A stretch of DNA of 64,000 nucleotides. Origin: Agapetus fuscipes (Eukaryota; Arthropoda; Insecta; Trichoptera; Glossosomatidae). This document shows positions 1 through 12,000 of the stretch, piece after piece. The notes under the pieces are model-generated. The model was given only the letters and a program-made list of their open reading frames with translations, was not told the origin of the DNA and ran no database searches. A program made the translations under genes and the position numbers. Numbering within the stretch: the stretch's first letter is position 1; the number at the start of each line of letters is the position of its first letter. The DNA lies in assembly GCA_951799405.1 (NCBI GenBank), contig OX637344.1, positions 13,330,001 through 13,394,000 of the forward strand, in the 5' to 3' direction.

Positions 1-231
1 TTTTTCATCCCATACAAGTTGTACTTACTGGTTGTCTGAACTTAATTTCCCAAAATTCTTATTTTTTGAGTTATTGCTCTTTTTGATTAAGCGTGTGATT
101 TGATGTGACTTGTAGACTACAGATGTGGGCAGCCTTTTTACTGTCAGTAGGTATTTAATATTTACATTGTAGAGCTGGAGGAAAATCAGATTGACATTCA
201 TTGACTTTTGATATCTGTGAACTAGACATTA

Positions 232-436
232 TTTCAACGAAAATAGACAATGTATATCTGTTTCAACTTACTTCCGAAAATGGTCATTAGTAAGAAAGAG
301 AACAAAGATATTCACTGTTGCATTTCCATGTGTACAGAAAAACTCTGGTTAATGTAAAAATGTTTCTAGAAAGTTGGTAGCTTTACCGCGTGCGTACTAT
401 GCCCGGAGCAGTCCGAACATAGACACAAACGCAACT
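232..436 (+). repeat. Dispersed repeat R1, first half
   Basis: AACGAAAATAGACAATGTAT to CCGGAGCAGTCCGAACATAG; the second half lies at 1220-1460, separated by the SINE dimer. Confidence 0.75.
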
Positions 437-456
437 AAGCTACACATATAGTGTAC

Positions 457-687
457 CAGTGGCGAAGGGTGCCATACAAGCCGGTTTCCATCAGTTTCCC
501 ATTTAAAATGAGGCAGAAATGATAATAAAGTAGACTGCATGGTTTCAATGGGTGAAAAATATGTATTGTTTCTTTGGTTTTACATGTATTTTTTTTTACT
601 TTGTGCCTATATTTTTTAACTACTTTGTTACATCATTTTAAAAGGGAAGCCGATGGGAACCGGCTAGTATGGCACGCTTCGCCACTG
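457..687. mobile_element. hAT-like MITE with 8-bp target duplication
   Basis: The ends are CAGTGGCGAAGGGTGCCATA and, reversed, CAGTGGCGAAGCGTGCCATA. TAGTGTAC flanks it exactly on both sides (449-456, 688-695). It sits inside a SINE-A copy. Confidence 0.92.
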
Positions 688-695
688 TAGTGTAC

Positions 696-1005
696 TTAAA
701 ACTTCTTGCCTGCGTTATCTCTGAAGGGGTCGCATGTGGCGATTCGGGTCCTATTTTTTTTACGGGTAAGGGGGCCGGCTTACACCAACCACTTTAGTTG
801 TTTGGGGGTTTCCCAGCTCCCGAGGGGGCTGGTTCTCATTTCTTGTGAAGGCTGAGTAAACCTTTCCGGTATTTTGGGCTTGAAATAAACACCGAAACGG
901 GAAATCATTTCTGACACCCTCGGTGGGGATTGAACCCTTGCTCTCAGTATAGATTACAAACTTTGTACCTACTGAGCTATCGACCGGACTTTTTACGAGC
1001 TTGGT
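696..1005 (-). mobile_element. SINE-A (tRNA-headed), left part of a dimer
   Basis: Reversed, the tRNA-like head has box A GATAGCTCAGTAGGTA and box B GGGTTCAATCCC; the body carries AATGATTTCCCGTTTCGGTG and the GCCGGCCCCCTTACC-like end. The SINE's 3' end continues past the inserted hAT MITE to 430-456. It is joined to SINE-B at about 1006. Confidence 0.8.
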
Positions 1006-1219
1006 CGTCGCTGTAGAAAGCGCCAATTCTCAAGCAAGGCCCAGTTGCTGTTAGGCTGGATGGACCTTTGGTGACCGGTCTTTAGTAAAGGTTTATGAAT
1101 TGTTGAACTCAGCGAAGAGCAAATTTGAAAATATAAATGCTATACTTTTGTGATCCGCCGGGATTCCAACCCACAACCTTCCATTCAGAGTCTGAAGTGT
1201 TACTCCTAGACTACGTACC
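1006..1219 (-). mobile_element. SINE-B (tRNA-headed), partner in a dimer
   Basis: Reversed, GGTACGTAGTCTAGGAGTAA (head), GGTTGTGGGTTGGAATCCCG (box B), the body with CTTCGCTGAGTTCAACAATT, then GCGACGACCAAGCTCGTAAA meeting SINE-A. Confidence 0.8.
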
Positions 1220-1460
1220 TTACGGCGTTATAAATCTTGTCTTGAAGTTTAAAGGAAAAAGGCGTTATTTTATAACATTTGTTGTGATTGGGTGTCAAAA
1301 CACAAAATGAAAAAAGCAAGAAAACATAAAATTTGACATATAAAAACATGTGTTGTATGACTACATAATTGCAATGTTGGACAGGACTGAGACAAATGTG
1401 GTCTATAGTATGTTTCATTGCAATAAGTTAGTTTCCGCTCCTCTCTGTTATTAGTCAATG
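1220..1460 (+). repeat. Dispersed repeat R1, second half
   Basis: TACGGCGTTATAAATCTTGT to GTTTCCGCTCCTCTCTGTTA; it matches 11049-11295. Confidence 0.75.
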
Positions 1461-1904
1461 TTGACAGTGTTGTCGTTAGTTGAGCAGAATACCTGCAATT
1501 GCAACACGGAATGTTGCCTCACTTGTGTGCGCAGCTACTCACCTGCTTGCCTTACATGGTTGCAGTAGCCAAACAAAGACCACCACTATCTTATCAAGCA
1601 ATGCAATAGTATAACATATTCCTTTGTGTCATTTACCTTGCTAATTCATTATCGCCGAACAGATAAAAATATTTATGACTAAAACTTTTGTAAACCAATA
1701 ACTCATTCTGATGTTTTATTGAAATTGTGCTAAATTTACAATTTTAAAGTTACAATTAAAATTTTCTAGGAGTCAATTTTATTTTTATTTTTATGTAGAT
1801 CTATGATCTAAGTAAGTTGAAAAGTACATGCACATTTAGGATTCATATTCAATGTATGGTTATATTATTATTATATTTATACCGCTTGTGAACTTACAGC
1901 ATAA

Positions 1905-1985
1905 AAACCCATTGGATGACATTGGCAAAGTGAACCAGTTTTTATAGTATGGATGGCTAGCCTTATACCAACCTATAAGCTATGG
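1905..1985 (-). repeat. T240 fragment
   Basis: GATGACATTGGCAAAGTGAA to ACCAACCTATAAGCT, the 5' third only. Confidence 0.7.
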
Positions 1986-2137
1986 AACACAAATTACATT
2001 TTCCAAGTTGATAAAATCACAATACTTTGTAAAAAAATTAAAAAAAAATCAATACATCAACATGTGAATTGACATAGACAAAATTGTGTAATCACGCTGC
2101 CAGGTTGCTAAAAAAGAATACATTCTAATATATTGTT

Positions 2138-2805
2138 AATGAAGCATGACAGGAAAAACCCTGAAGGATAGAGTTAGGAATGAATAGGTAAAGAAAGAAT
2201 GTAATTTAAAAGAGGATGTATATATTTATTATACATTATTAGGTTGGTATGCGGCTGACCACCCATGCTGTAAAAATGGTTCACTTTGCCAATGTCACCC
2301 CTGTTACAGGGAAGGACGGCAAGAGTTGCAGGGTGTATGTCCATTTGAGATTGGTTTTTATGTTGTAGGCTCACATGAGGCATGTGCAAGCGCGAACTTG
2401 TATATGTCTGGTTGTGGGAATGCATGTAATGTGATTCTCCAATGTAACATATCTTTGCAACTTAGATTAGATTAGATGTGAAAGTTAAGGTGCAAAATAA
2501 TGTAATGAGATGGTTTGGGCATGTGGAAAGAATGAATGATGAAAAGCTGACAAATTATTTGTACAGAAGGAGTGTGAAAGGAAAACGAGGTAAGGGACAC
2601 CCGTGAAAAGTATGGAGTAATCAGATTGAAGAGATTGTGAAAGAATGGGATAAAAAAAGCGAGCGTAAAAGAAGAAAATGCATGAAAAGGGTGATGGATA
2701 TAAATGAATTGAAGGAGGTATGTAAGGTTAGGAAGAAATGGAGGCAGCTCTGCAGAGGCTCTGGCCACCCGTAGCAGAATGGAGACAGAGTAACAGTTAC
2801 AGGTT
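2138..2805 (+). pseudogene. LINE 3' fragment interrupted by a T240 insertion
   Basis: 2138-2219 and 2475-2805 are collinear with 37770-38165 of the LINE at 36170-38165 (GRVRNE region, then MRWFGHVERMNDEKLTN, ending RQLCRGSGHP and an ACAGTT tail). The 255 bp between them is a T240 copy flanked by GATGT on both sides. Confidence 0.85.
2220..2474 (+). repeat. T240, inserted in a LINE fragment
   Basis: A complete copy with GATGT on each side (2215-2219, 2475-2479) and an ATTAGATTAG tail. Confidence 0.88.
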
Positions 2806-2923
2806 GCTAAGTTCCATACAAAGTTTATTCTTTAAGACAAAAGTGCCAAATTCAAATTTGTGCTTGGTTTATTCAAATTATATAAAAAGACGTGTACTCA
2901 GTAAGCTTGTATTGTTATCTCAG

Positions 2924-3036
2924 GTGGCATAGGCAGTTCCCGTGAGAGTGAAGAGGACGAAGAGCACGAGTTCTACGACGCCCAGGAAGGCGGCACCTCT
3001 GACGACGCGGCGGGATCCTTCATCATCAAGATTCCT
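2924..3036 (+). CDS. OSBP: OSBP exon with FFAT motif
   Basis: The acceptor is CAG at 2921-2923 and the donor GTAACT starts at 3037. The exon opens with two bases of a split codon and ends in phase 0. It encodes a serine/glutamate/aspartate-rich run, then HEFYDAQE (the VAP-binding FFAT motif with acidic flank), then GSFIIKIP. This is the first OSBP exon I can see; no PH-domain coding sequence lies between 1 and 2900. Confidence 0.9.
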
Positions 3037-6000
3037 GTAACTATCCTCTCCATCACCTGGACAATACCTACATTCCTCTTTCAAGGGTGGTTACAAGCTG
3101 TGGACATATAGTGCTAATCTTAGACATTTTGGTCGTCCGTTGAGCCCACGCTTTGAGAAACTAATGATGCCTGGGCTGGAACTCTCATCACCACGGTCAT
3201 TCTTACTTACCAAATTTTGGTAATATTTGTATGAAGACTAATCAGCTGTTCACTTGCGGTCATCTTGGATTGACAGGTCTTCATACAAGTATTACCGATA
3301 TTCGGTAGGTAAGAATAACCATGGTGATGAGACTTCCAGCCCTGGCATCATTAGTTTGTCAAAGCGTGGGCTCAACGGACGACTAAAATGTCTAAGAACC
3401 GCACCGATAGTCCTCTATTTTAAAGGCAAAAAAACTTGTGGCGGCTATTGTTTACAAATTAGTTAGTATCCAAATGTTTTCAAGCATTGTAGAAACAATT
3501 ACAAACATTGCTTGTTATTACATTACAGTTTCTAGGCCGCCCTTGTCAGTACTTTGCTAGGAAGCTAATCAGCGATATGATAATGTTAACACATGAAGCG
3601 TAGGGAAAAAGTAATTGGGAACCCAATCAGACTAGCGTGTTTATCTCTGAAACGTGGAGGTCTTTATCTGGTGTGAGTAGGTCAGACCTTTCAGCTTTGA
3701 GGCATGTTAGCATGTCAAGGAGGACAGTTCAGCATTCTTTGAGGACCAGAATGTTCACTGTTGAAGCACTGAGGCCCCTCTAGATATGGCAAGAGAAAAT
3801 AGTGAGACAATGAAACCCTTTTGATTCAGTATGTTCAAGCTTAGAAGCATTGGAATGTATGGGGAAGAAGAGGTGGACTGGGGCCCATAAATTCCTTCCC
3901 ATGTAATGAAAATACCTAATGGATGGGCTTTTATAGTATTCAGACAGCATTTCTGAAATTTGACTAATTTCTTAATTTTTACATTTAACAGTAAACCCAC
4001 AAGCAAACAAGTATACGGTACTGAGGGATGTATATGGTACAAAAACTAGGCAGCAAGCAGCAAAAATTCTGATTGTATGATTTCAGATCAAAGGCAACCG
4101 CCGTGATTCGTTCAATGAGAGCTCGGAGGATTCGGAGACGGAGACCGTCACGGAAACGCAGCAGGTCCTGTTTGTCTCCGAGCAAGGCGGGGGCGCGGGG
4201 CAGGCGGGAGGCGCCCTGGAGGCCAACAGCGAGACCCGCGCCTCCCTCTACAAGTCCCGCCACCAGACCCCACAGCACAATGTCAAGGTAACACTCATCC
4301 CTCTGCCTGATGACCAAAGCCGACACAACAGCCTCCAGTAGCCCTTGTGGTCAGCCTCTGCATCTCTACCTTCCTTAGGTCTTCTCCATTTTGTTATTTT
4401 ACGGGCTCAATATAATAGTAATGCACGTTTTCTGGGAAAAATAGAATTATTAATTGGACTTGTACAAATGCTTGCAATTATTCAAAATACACTCCTGCAT
4501 CAAAATACTTACGGAGACAAGCCTGCCAGCCCTGGAAGGCACCCTGATAGTCCTCGATGAGAATGTTGTAGCAACGTTGTATAATGTTTTCAATGTTTTT
4601 CTGCATTCTCCCAATGCTTTACTTTCAGCTCTTTCTACAGTCAGGGAAACTTAAAAAATGACAGACGGAGCCAATATAAGGGTGCTGGGGGACCACTGAT
4701 TTGTGACAGCATAAATCTCAAAATACCTTATGATCTTCCATCAAAACTTGGCATCACGACCTTGCGCATGTGCAGATCCTTGGCCACTATTGCATAGGTT
4801 GCTAATGAGAGTGTAGGGTGTCAGCATTTGCTGGATGCTCAATCGACGGTCGGTACACAGAACTTTGTGCACAAGATCTATGTTTTCATCAGTTCTGCCC
4901 AGTGTCAAGCGCCCAGAATGGGACCAGTTGTACTGTGCTGCCATGGATATCCCAATCACAATAAAATCCTGTGCATTACTTTCATATTGGACTGTGTATA
5001 TAAATGCCCTCTTTGTTCAAATACTTCAAGAAACATAGGATTAGTCTTCTTTTATAAAGCCTTTAATGTGTGATTCCTAGTGTGGCATGACTTGCCAAAT
5101 GTTTGTAATGCTTATCAGCTGTGCTCCAGTATTCACTAACATACCTAAAGGAACAATAAGCACGCCTTATCACCCATGTGCAACACGTGCGCATATATTT
5201 ATATAAATAAAATTCATTTGCACATAAACAATTTGAATAGTTTCTTATCAACCACACAAAGCTAAACTCAATGTAGGAAGTGCTGTGGCTGCGAAAATAC
5301 AAACATGATACATGGACTCCTACATGAGCTATGAGGGTCACTGCATGTTTAGACAAACTAAGAATAACAAAAGTTTTTAATGAAAATATTGTTTTCTTGC
5401 TTTTAAAAATATTTATATAACACTTCAGCATGCTCTTAAACAAATGTTGGAAGGACTGCCACTCTGCATGAGAAAGTTCCTGAATTTACATTTTCAACTC
5501 GCTCCCCCAGTTCTTGTTTACCGTGTACGCCAATCTTGTCAAATATGACTTTTTCATGCAGTTGTCTTATGAATCAAATTCTACACAATCTGAGCTAAGA
5601 AAAACCGTAAAACTCGATAGTAAGAGAGTTGTTTTAAATATTTTTTAAATAAATTTCTTGTTTTCATAAGACACATTGGTCCAGTACACATGCAAACATT
5701 GCTCATGTAAAATTTTCTCAATGGCGTATACGGTAAACAAGAACTAAGGCAGCGATCTGCTGTAACAAATGACAATCTCTTTTGAAATTTGCAAATCAAA
5801 ATTGTGGCAAGGCCTGACGCTTTATCACCAAAAGTTGAAGCAAGCGTATGTACACGCTATTGATCTGTTAATCCCCGTCAGAAATCATTCAAAATCAGGG
5901 CAGGAAAATGTTAATGTTTTATTCCATTTTCTCACCGAGATGATGTTTCAAATGACTGTAAACATAACAAATAGTGTTTGTATGGAAAAACCTTTTTATG

Positions 6001-9000
6001 CTAAAAATTAAAGATGGCGAAGTTTGTTTTGGCATATGTGTAGTATAGTTTTGCTGTATCTAAAAACTTACATAGGGGCTGTCCATATATTACGTCATTC
6101 GCATTAAGGGGGGGGGGAGTCTGGTCTGTGGATGATGTGTACGAGTACCAAAAGTGACGTCGTTCTTGTAAATACCAATTTCTACAAAATATTATGTAAG
6201 TAATATAACATTATTCATTATTAAGCTCATCCACTATTACAGCAAGAGGGGGGGGGGTGTCATTAGATAATGACTATAGGATGATTGTAGGGGGGGGGGG
6301 GGGGGGGGTCGAAAATCGGCCAAAATCGATGACGTAATTTATGGCCCCATAGTAAACCTCGTGTCAACTTGTTTGTTGTAAGAGCGTACAATACTCCCTT
6401 TATAATCCGGCGCTTGGCTCCTCCGGCCCTGCCAGTATTCAGGCGTTACTGGTCTTAGTCTAGTGGTTAACGCAACAGACTTGTAATCAGCAGTGGGCTC
6501 GATCCCCGGTGGAGGACAAATAATTATCATTCAATTATCACAAACGATTTCTGTCAGGTTGAAGAATTCATCTGTTTTTATTAAAAACTGGTCACCAAGG
6601 CTCCATCCAGCCTTACAGCGACTGGGTTTTGCTTGAGAATTGGTGCTTTCTCTCTAATCTTCAATCTTTAATGGCAAAGGTATATTAACTTGTGAGAATC
6701 ATATTGCACGCCCACAACAAACACATTTAACTTTATTTAGTTATTAAAAAATCTGTTTTATTTTCACTTTTTATTATTATTTTTTTGACTACACAGTAGT
6801 CATCACCAGGTGATAAAAAATTATAATATTTGTCAGAAGCTACACTAGAAATTCGCAAAATTAAAATAGGGATATAAAATAGGTAGGTATTTAACCATTG
6901 TTCAAAAATTAAAAATATTCAAAACAAATACACATAGATATGAAATAGTCTAATTTATAAAAATGATTGATTGTTTAAAATATTGTTGATATTATATAAA
7001 AAAAAATTTTTTAGATTGGTATAAAATTGTTATTGGAATTTCTATAAAAAGGAAGAAGAGATTATTATTATGTAGGTAATGACATTATGTAGGTAAAAAT
7101 TTAAGTTTGCTCTTACACATGCTGCATGTATACTTACAAAATAGAACATATGTTTAAAAAACCATATACCCTTTCCCTTTTCTTTGTAATATTTGCAATA
7201 GTGAACCAATTTGTACAGTGTGGCTAGTCAGCCTCATCTTCTTCAATGGTGCTACAGCCCAATACGAGCCTTGGCGTCTTTAGCCTCTGCCTCCAACTCT
7301 GCATACCCTCGGATGCCACTCTCCAGCTTGCAAGTTGTGGAAGCTGAGCTGCATCCCTCCCCACCACAGTCTGGGCTTTCCCACTCTTCTTCCTCCAAGT
7401 GGCCATCAGTCTCATACTTACCTTATGAAAAAATAAATGATGGAATGCGTGTTGTTTGTCTGCAGCCCCACGTGAGCCTGGTGCAGCCTGCGCCGGGTCG
7501 CCGAGTGCGGCGCACCCGCATCCCGGACAAGCCCAACTACCCGCTCAACCTGTGGTCCATTATGAAGAACTGCATCGGTAACATCTCCCTCCTATTACAC
7601 CCTGCATTGTGAACTCCTTTGTAGCGGCCAGACTCGACTACTGCTATGCGATCTATGCCAGCCAGCTCAAAAATCAGCTCAATAGGCTACAAAACAGCTA
7701 CAAAACGCCGCAGCTAGACTTATATATGGGGCTGCAAAGTCTTTCCACATCACTTCTCACCTTCAAGCTCTCCATTGGTTGAAAATCCCTTAGAGGATCA
7801 CCTTCAAAGTCGGCTTGCTCACCTTTAAAGCCCTGCTTGGAAGTGCTCCGGGCTTTTTGATGGAGCTGGTATCTCCAGCGCACTGAGGTCAGCTGCATCA
7901 AGAAGCAGCTGTCTGGACATCCCTGCAAGAAAGCCCTAGACTGTTTTTGGAGACAGGGCATTCAAGGCAGCCGCTCCAATGACTTGGAATGCTATTCCTG
8001 CCTCACTGAGGGAACTGGATTTGGAGAGACTGTTCAAAGACGTCTTAAGACTCACCTCTTCGTCCAATCATGTGGACAAGCACCTTTGCAATGACACACT
8101 GTCATAAAAGGCGCTATATTAATTTTGTACATCATCATGCTTGTATGTGTGGGCTCTGGCATTGCAGGCAAGGAGCTGTCCAAGATCCCCATCCCGGTGA
8201 ACTTCAGTGAGCCGCTGTCCATGCTGCAGAGGCTGACAGAGGAGTTTGAGTACTCCAACATCCTGGACGTTGCGGCGCGCTGCGAGGACCCGGCGGAGCA
8301 GCTGGCCTACGTGGCTGCCTTCACCGTGTCCCCCTACGCCACCACCACCGACAGGTGACCACAGACAAGCTCACATTCATTCTAACCCATCGAGGACAAA
8401 TGTGCCTAAAATGGGTACTGACGACCATTTTGCTGAATGCCCACCCACTTAGGGCATCAAAAATACAGTTACATTATAATTTCTTAATTTTTAGACCCTT
8501 GGCTGAAAGGTTGGTATGAGGCTGACCCCCCGTGTTGTAAAAATTGGTTCATTTTTGCCAATGCCACCCCGGTTTCAGGGAAAGGCGGCAAGAGTTGCAA
8601 GGTTTATGTTCATGTGAAGGTTTTTTTTATTTGTATGCACACATGCAGAATGTGTAGGCGGGAACCTACATGCGCCTGTCTATGGGCATGCATTTAATAT
8701 GTGCCTTAAATGTTAACATATCTTTGCAGCTTAGATTATAGATTTGATCTTTTGGCAATATTAGGTAATTTTATTTGCTTCTTTATCTTTATAGATGTTT
8801 CTAATAAAATAACTATTTTTTGTGGATAAAATACATAGGAGTTTTTAATGGAAAGAATGTTGCTTTTGTGTCATTATTTTATTGTATATACTTCAAAAAA
8901 TTAGGTAGAGGAAAGTTGTGCCCGTGAAATGAATATAGTAGCACTTGGAGTTTGTGAGTGCTCCAGAACATATCACACTTTTTTATGTTTAAGCTGAATA

Positions 9001-12000
9001 AATATTCTTTATAGTTCCTTAATTTATCTGAATTAATTGACCAGCGATACTGTGAAAAAATGGTTCACTTTGCCAATGTCACCCCCTGTTTCAGGGAAGG
9101 TTGGCTAGAGTTACAGGGCTTATATGCGTTTGAGATTTGGGTTTTTATATTGTAGGTCCACATGCAGAACGTGTAAGCGCGAACTAATACATATCTGCTT
9201 ATGGGAATGCATGTAATATGAATCTAATCTAAGTTGCAAAGATATGTAACATTGGGGATTCACATTATTTGCATTTTCACAAGCAGACACGTACAAGTTC
9301 GCGCTTGCACATGTCGCATGTGAACCTTCAATACAAAACCCCAAATCTCAAATGGACATAAGCCCTGCAACTCTTGCCGACCTTCCCTGAAACAGGGGTA
9401 ACATTGGCAAAGTGAAGCATATTTTAACAGTATGGGTGGTCAGCCTCATACCAATCTAGAAGTCAAGGAATCAAATCTTAAATGTAATATATCTTTGCAA
9501 CTTACATTATAGACGGATATGGTATTATTTTTTTGTGGCAGACACTTGTGGGCTTGTTATTTGCAAGTGAATAGAATGATGAGCTGATTACTGACACATA
9601 AAATTTGTCTGCAGGACGGGGAAGCCGTTTAATCCTCTGCTGTTTGAGACCTACGAGTGTGACCGCATGGAAGATCTGGGCTGGAGGGCCATCTCAGAAC
9701 AGGTATACATCTCTGAACTCTATTTCATATGGTCACCCCAAGTCACTGGTGACAAAGCCAGCGACTGTTCATCCTCAGTTGTTGTGCAGAAAGGGTGCCT
9801 CCTTAAGACATTGACTACATTGTCAACGAATTTTTGAGAATTATGTAAGTTCTCTCATAACGGTCTGTCTAATATCCAAAAAAATGCAAACTTGAAAGTT
9901 AATTATAATATTTTTGAGATTTTAGTTGGGTTCCCTTTTAATTAAACTGCAATTATTTATTTCAACAGAATTTATGTTACACGGTTTGGTTCACAATTTA
10001 CAATAGTGGATAATCCCTGCGTATATTGGTATTCACGGCAAAATGCTCCGAGCGACTAATCCACTTATGCCCTTTGTAGTCCGTATATATAGGTACAAAA
10101 GGGATCATTCTTGCATATTCCAGATCATTCGATTTCTCGCTCATACCAGACCGCCGTCCTATGTACTACCACCATCATACTACAGCCAGATTGTTCTATA
10201 CACTATGTATGCATGTATAGGTGCACATAGGTACTTTGATTTCATAGTTCGTAACAATATGTAAGTACAGTAGAGCCGCGCTAGTCCGAACCCTGCCTAA
10301 TCCGTTGATCGCGGTAATCCGAACGATCTCGCACCCGCACGAACTTCATTAGTTTGCCTGCACTCGTAGCCTTGAGCGCGCATGTGCGCTGCCCTAAGTG
10401 CACTGAAATGTTCCGCGTAATAAGAGTTTTTTTGGAGTTTTGGTTTAACTCAAATAAATCCAACCACTACTGTAATAAATGCAAATCCATTTTTTAAAAT
10501 TTTCACCTCCATAGAATTTGTCCTGTACTATAATCCGAACACCCCATTATTTCGAACCCCCCTGTGTTTTTAGGGGTTCGGATTAACGAGGCTCTACTGT
10601 GTCTGAAACAACCGTAAGTCAGGTTTAAATGTAATGTTTGTTTGTCAGGTGTCGCACCACCCGCCCATGGTGGCGCAGTACTGCGAGGGGGCCGCGGGCT
10701 GGCGCTGCTGGCAGGAGTTCACCATGACGTCCAAGTTCCGCGGCAAGTACCTGCAGGTCATCCCGCTGGGCAGCGCCTACGTGGAGTTCAACTCTACGGG
10801 CAACAGATACAAGTGGAGGAAGGCAAGCGCTCTCTTCATTGACTAGAAAATATTTTAACGAAAATAGACATTATATCTGTTTCAACCTACATACGAAAAT
10901 GGTCATTAGTAAGAAAGAGAAGAAAGAACTTCACAGTTGCGTTTCCATGTGTACAAAAAACTCAGGCGAATGTAAAAATGTTTCTAGAAAGGTGACAGTA
11001 TTGCTGCGTGTGGCAGTATTGCCGGAGCAGTCCGAACATAGACGCATGCGGTATAAATCTTGTGATGGATAAAATTGACGAATTGTAAAGGAAACAGGCA
11101 TTATTTTAAGACATTATGGCATGTGTTGTAATTGGGTGTCAAAACACAAAATAGAGAAAGCAAGAAAACATAAAAGTTGACACGTAAAAACATGTTTTGT
11201 ATGACTGCACAACTGCAACGTTTGACAGGACAGAGGCGAATGTGGTAGATAGTATGTATCAATGCAGGAAGTTAGTTTCCGCTCCTCTATGTTATGACTC
11301 AATGGCTCTCTTGGCTCTCTTCTATGTCACCGCAGACTCATCAGGGAACTCTTACAGTGAGCTCCACTGTGAAAAGCTTAGTGTCTGAGTTTCTTTTGCG
11401 GGGAGAGGATCAGGTCCGGCACTCCAAATATCCCTCGTCTATGTGACAGCACTCATAATAAATAAAATAAATTGCACAGAATCTGTACTCGACTTTCTTG
11501 CAAAAATTAACCCACTGTATGACGTATGTAAAGCTAGAATCATCTACCAGCTTATGCCGTTTCAATAAAAATATAATACATCAATAATAAATCAATTTTA
11601 TTCCACCGCGGTGTGTACCTGCATACTCGTACAATATGATATAGGCATATAAATACTTAAATAAATATAAATATTTTGTTGATTTATTTGAAAAAGTACC
11701 AATTACACAAGAAATCTCCTCTACTCATAGGTTGGTATGAAGCTGACCTCTGTACTGTACTGTACTGTATCCTGCCACCGTTTCATTAGGGGTTGCCGGT
11801 ACCTCCGCAGATACGCCTCCACTTTTTGCTGTCATCACCTTTTTCATACATACTCTTCTCTTATTCTCACTCTGCAGAATCCATTCTTTCGCAATCTCAC
11901 CTATTTGGTCTAACCATTCTTTCCTCAGCCTTCCCCTTCCGCGCTTTCCTCTGACATTTCCTTTGTACACTTTCTTCGTTAGTTGTTCATCATCCTTTCT

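Noticed and set aside
1..2900. OSBP PH-domain exons
   Set aside because: Searched by eye for PH-like coding sequence and GC-rich exons; only repeats and AT-rich DNA are present, so the 5' exons must lie left of the window.
4073..4291. Arg-rich ORF overlapping the OSBP linker exon
   Set aside because: It is in another frame. The splice-consistent frame gives the [15 protein letters not shown] linker and keeps phase to both neighbours.
7211..7612. 133-residue plus-strand ORF running into OSBP
   Set aside because: Only 7466-7577 of it is an OSBP exon, and the acceptor at 7465 defines the start. The upstream part has no similarity and overlaps a probable LINE remnant.
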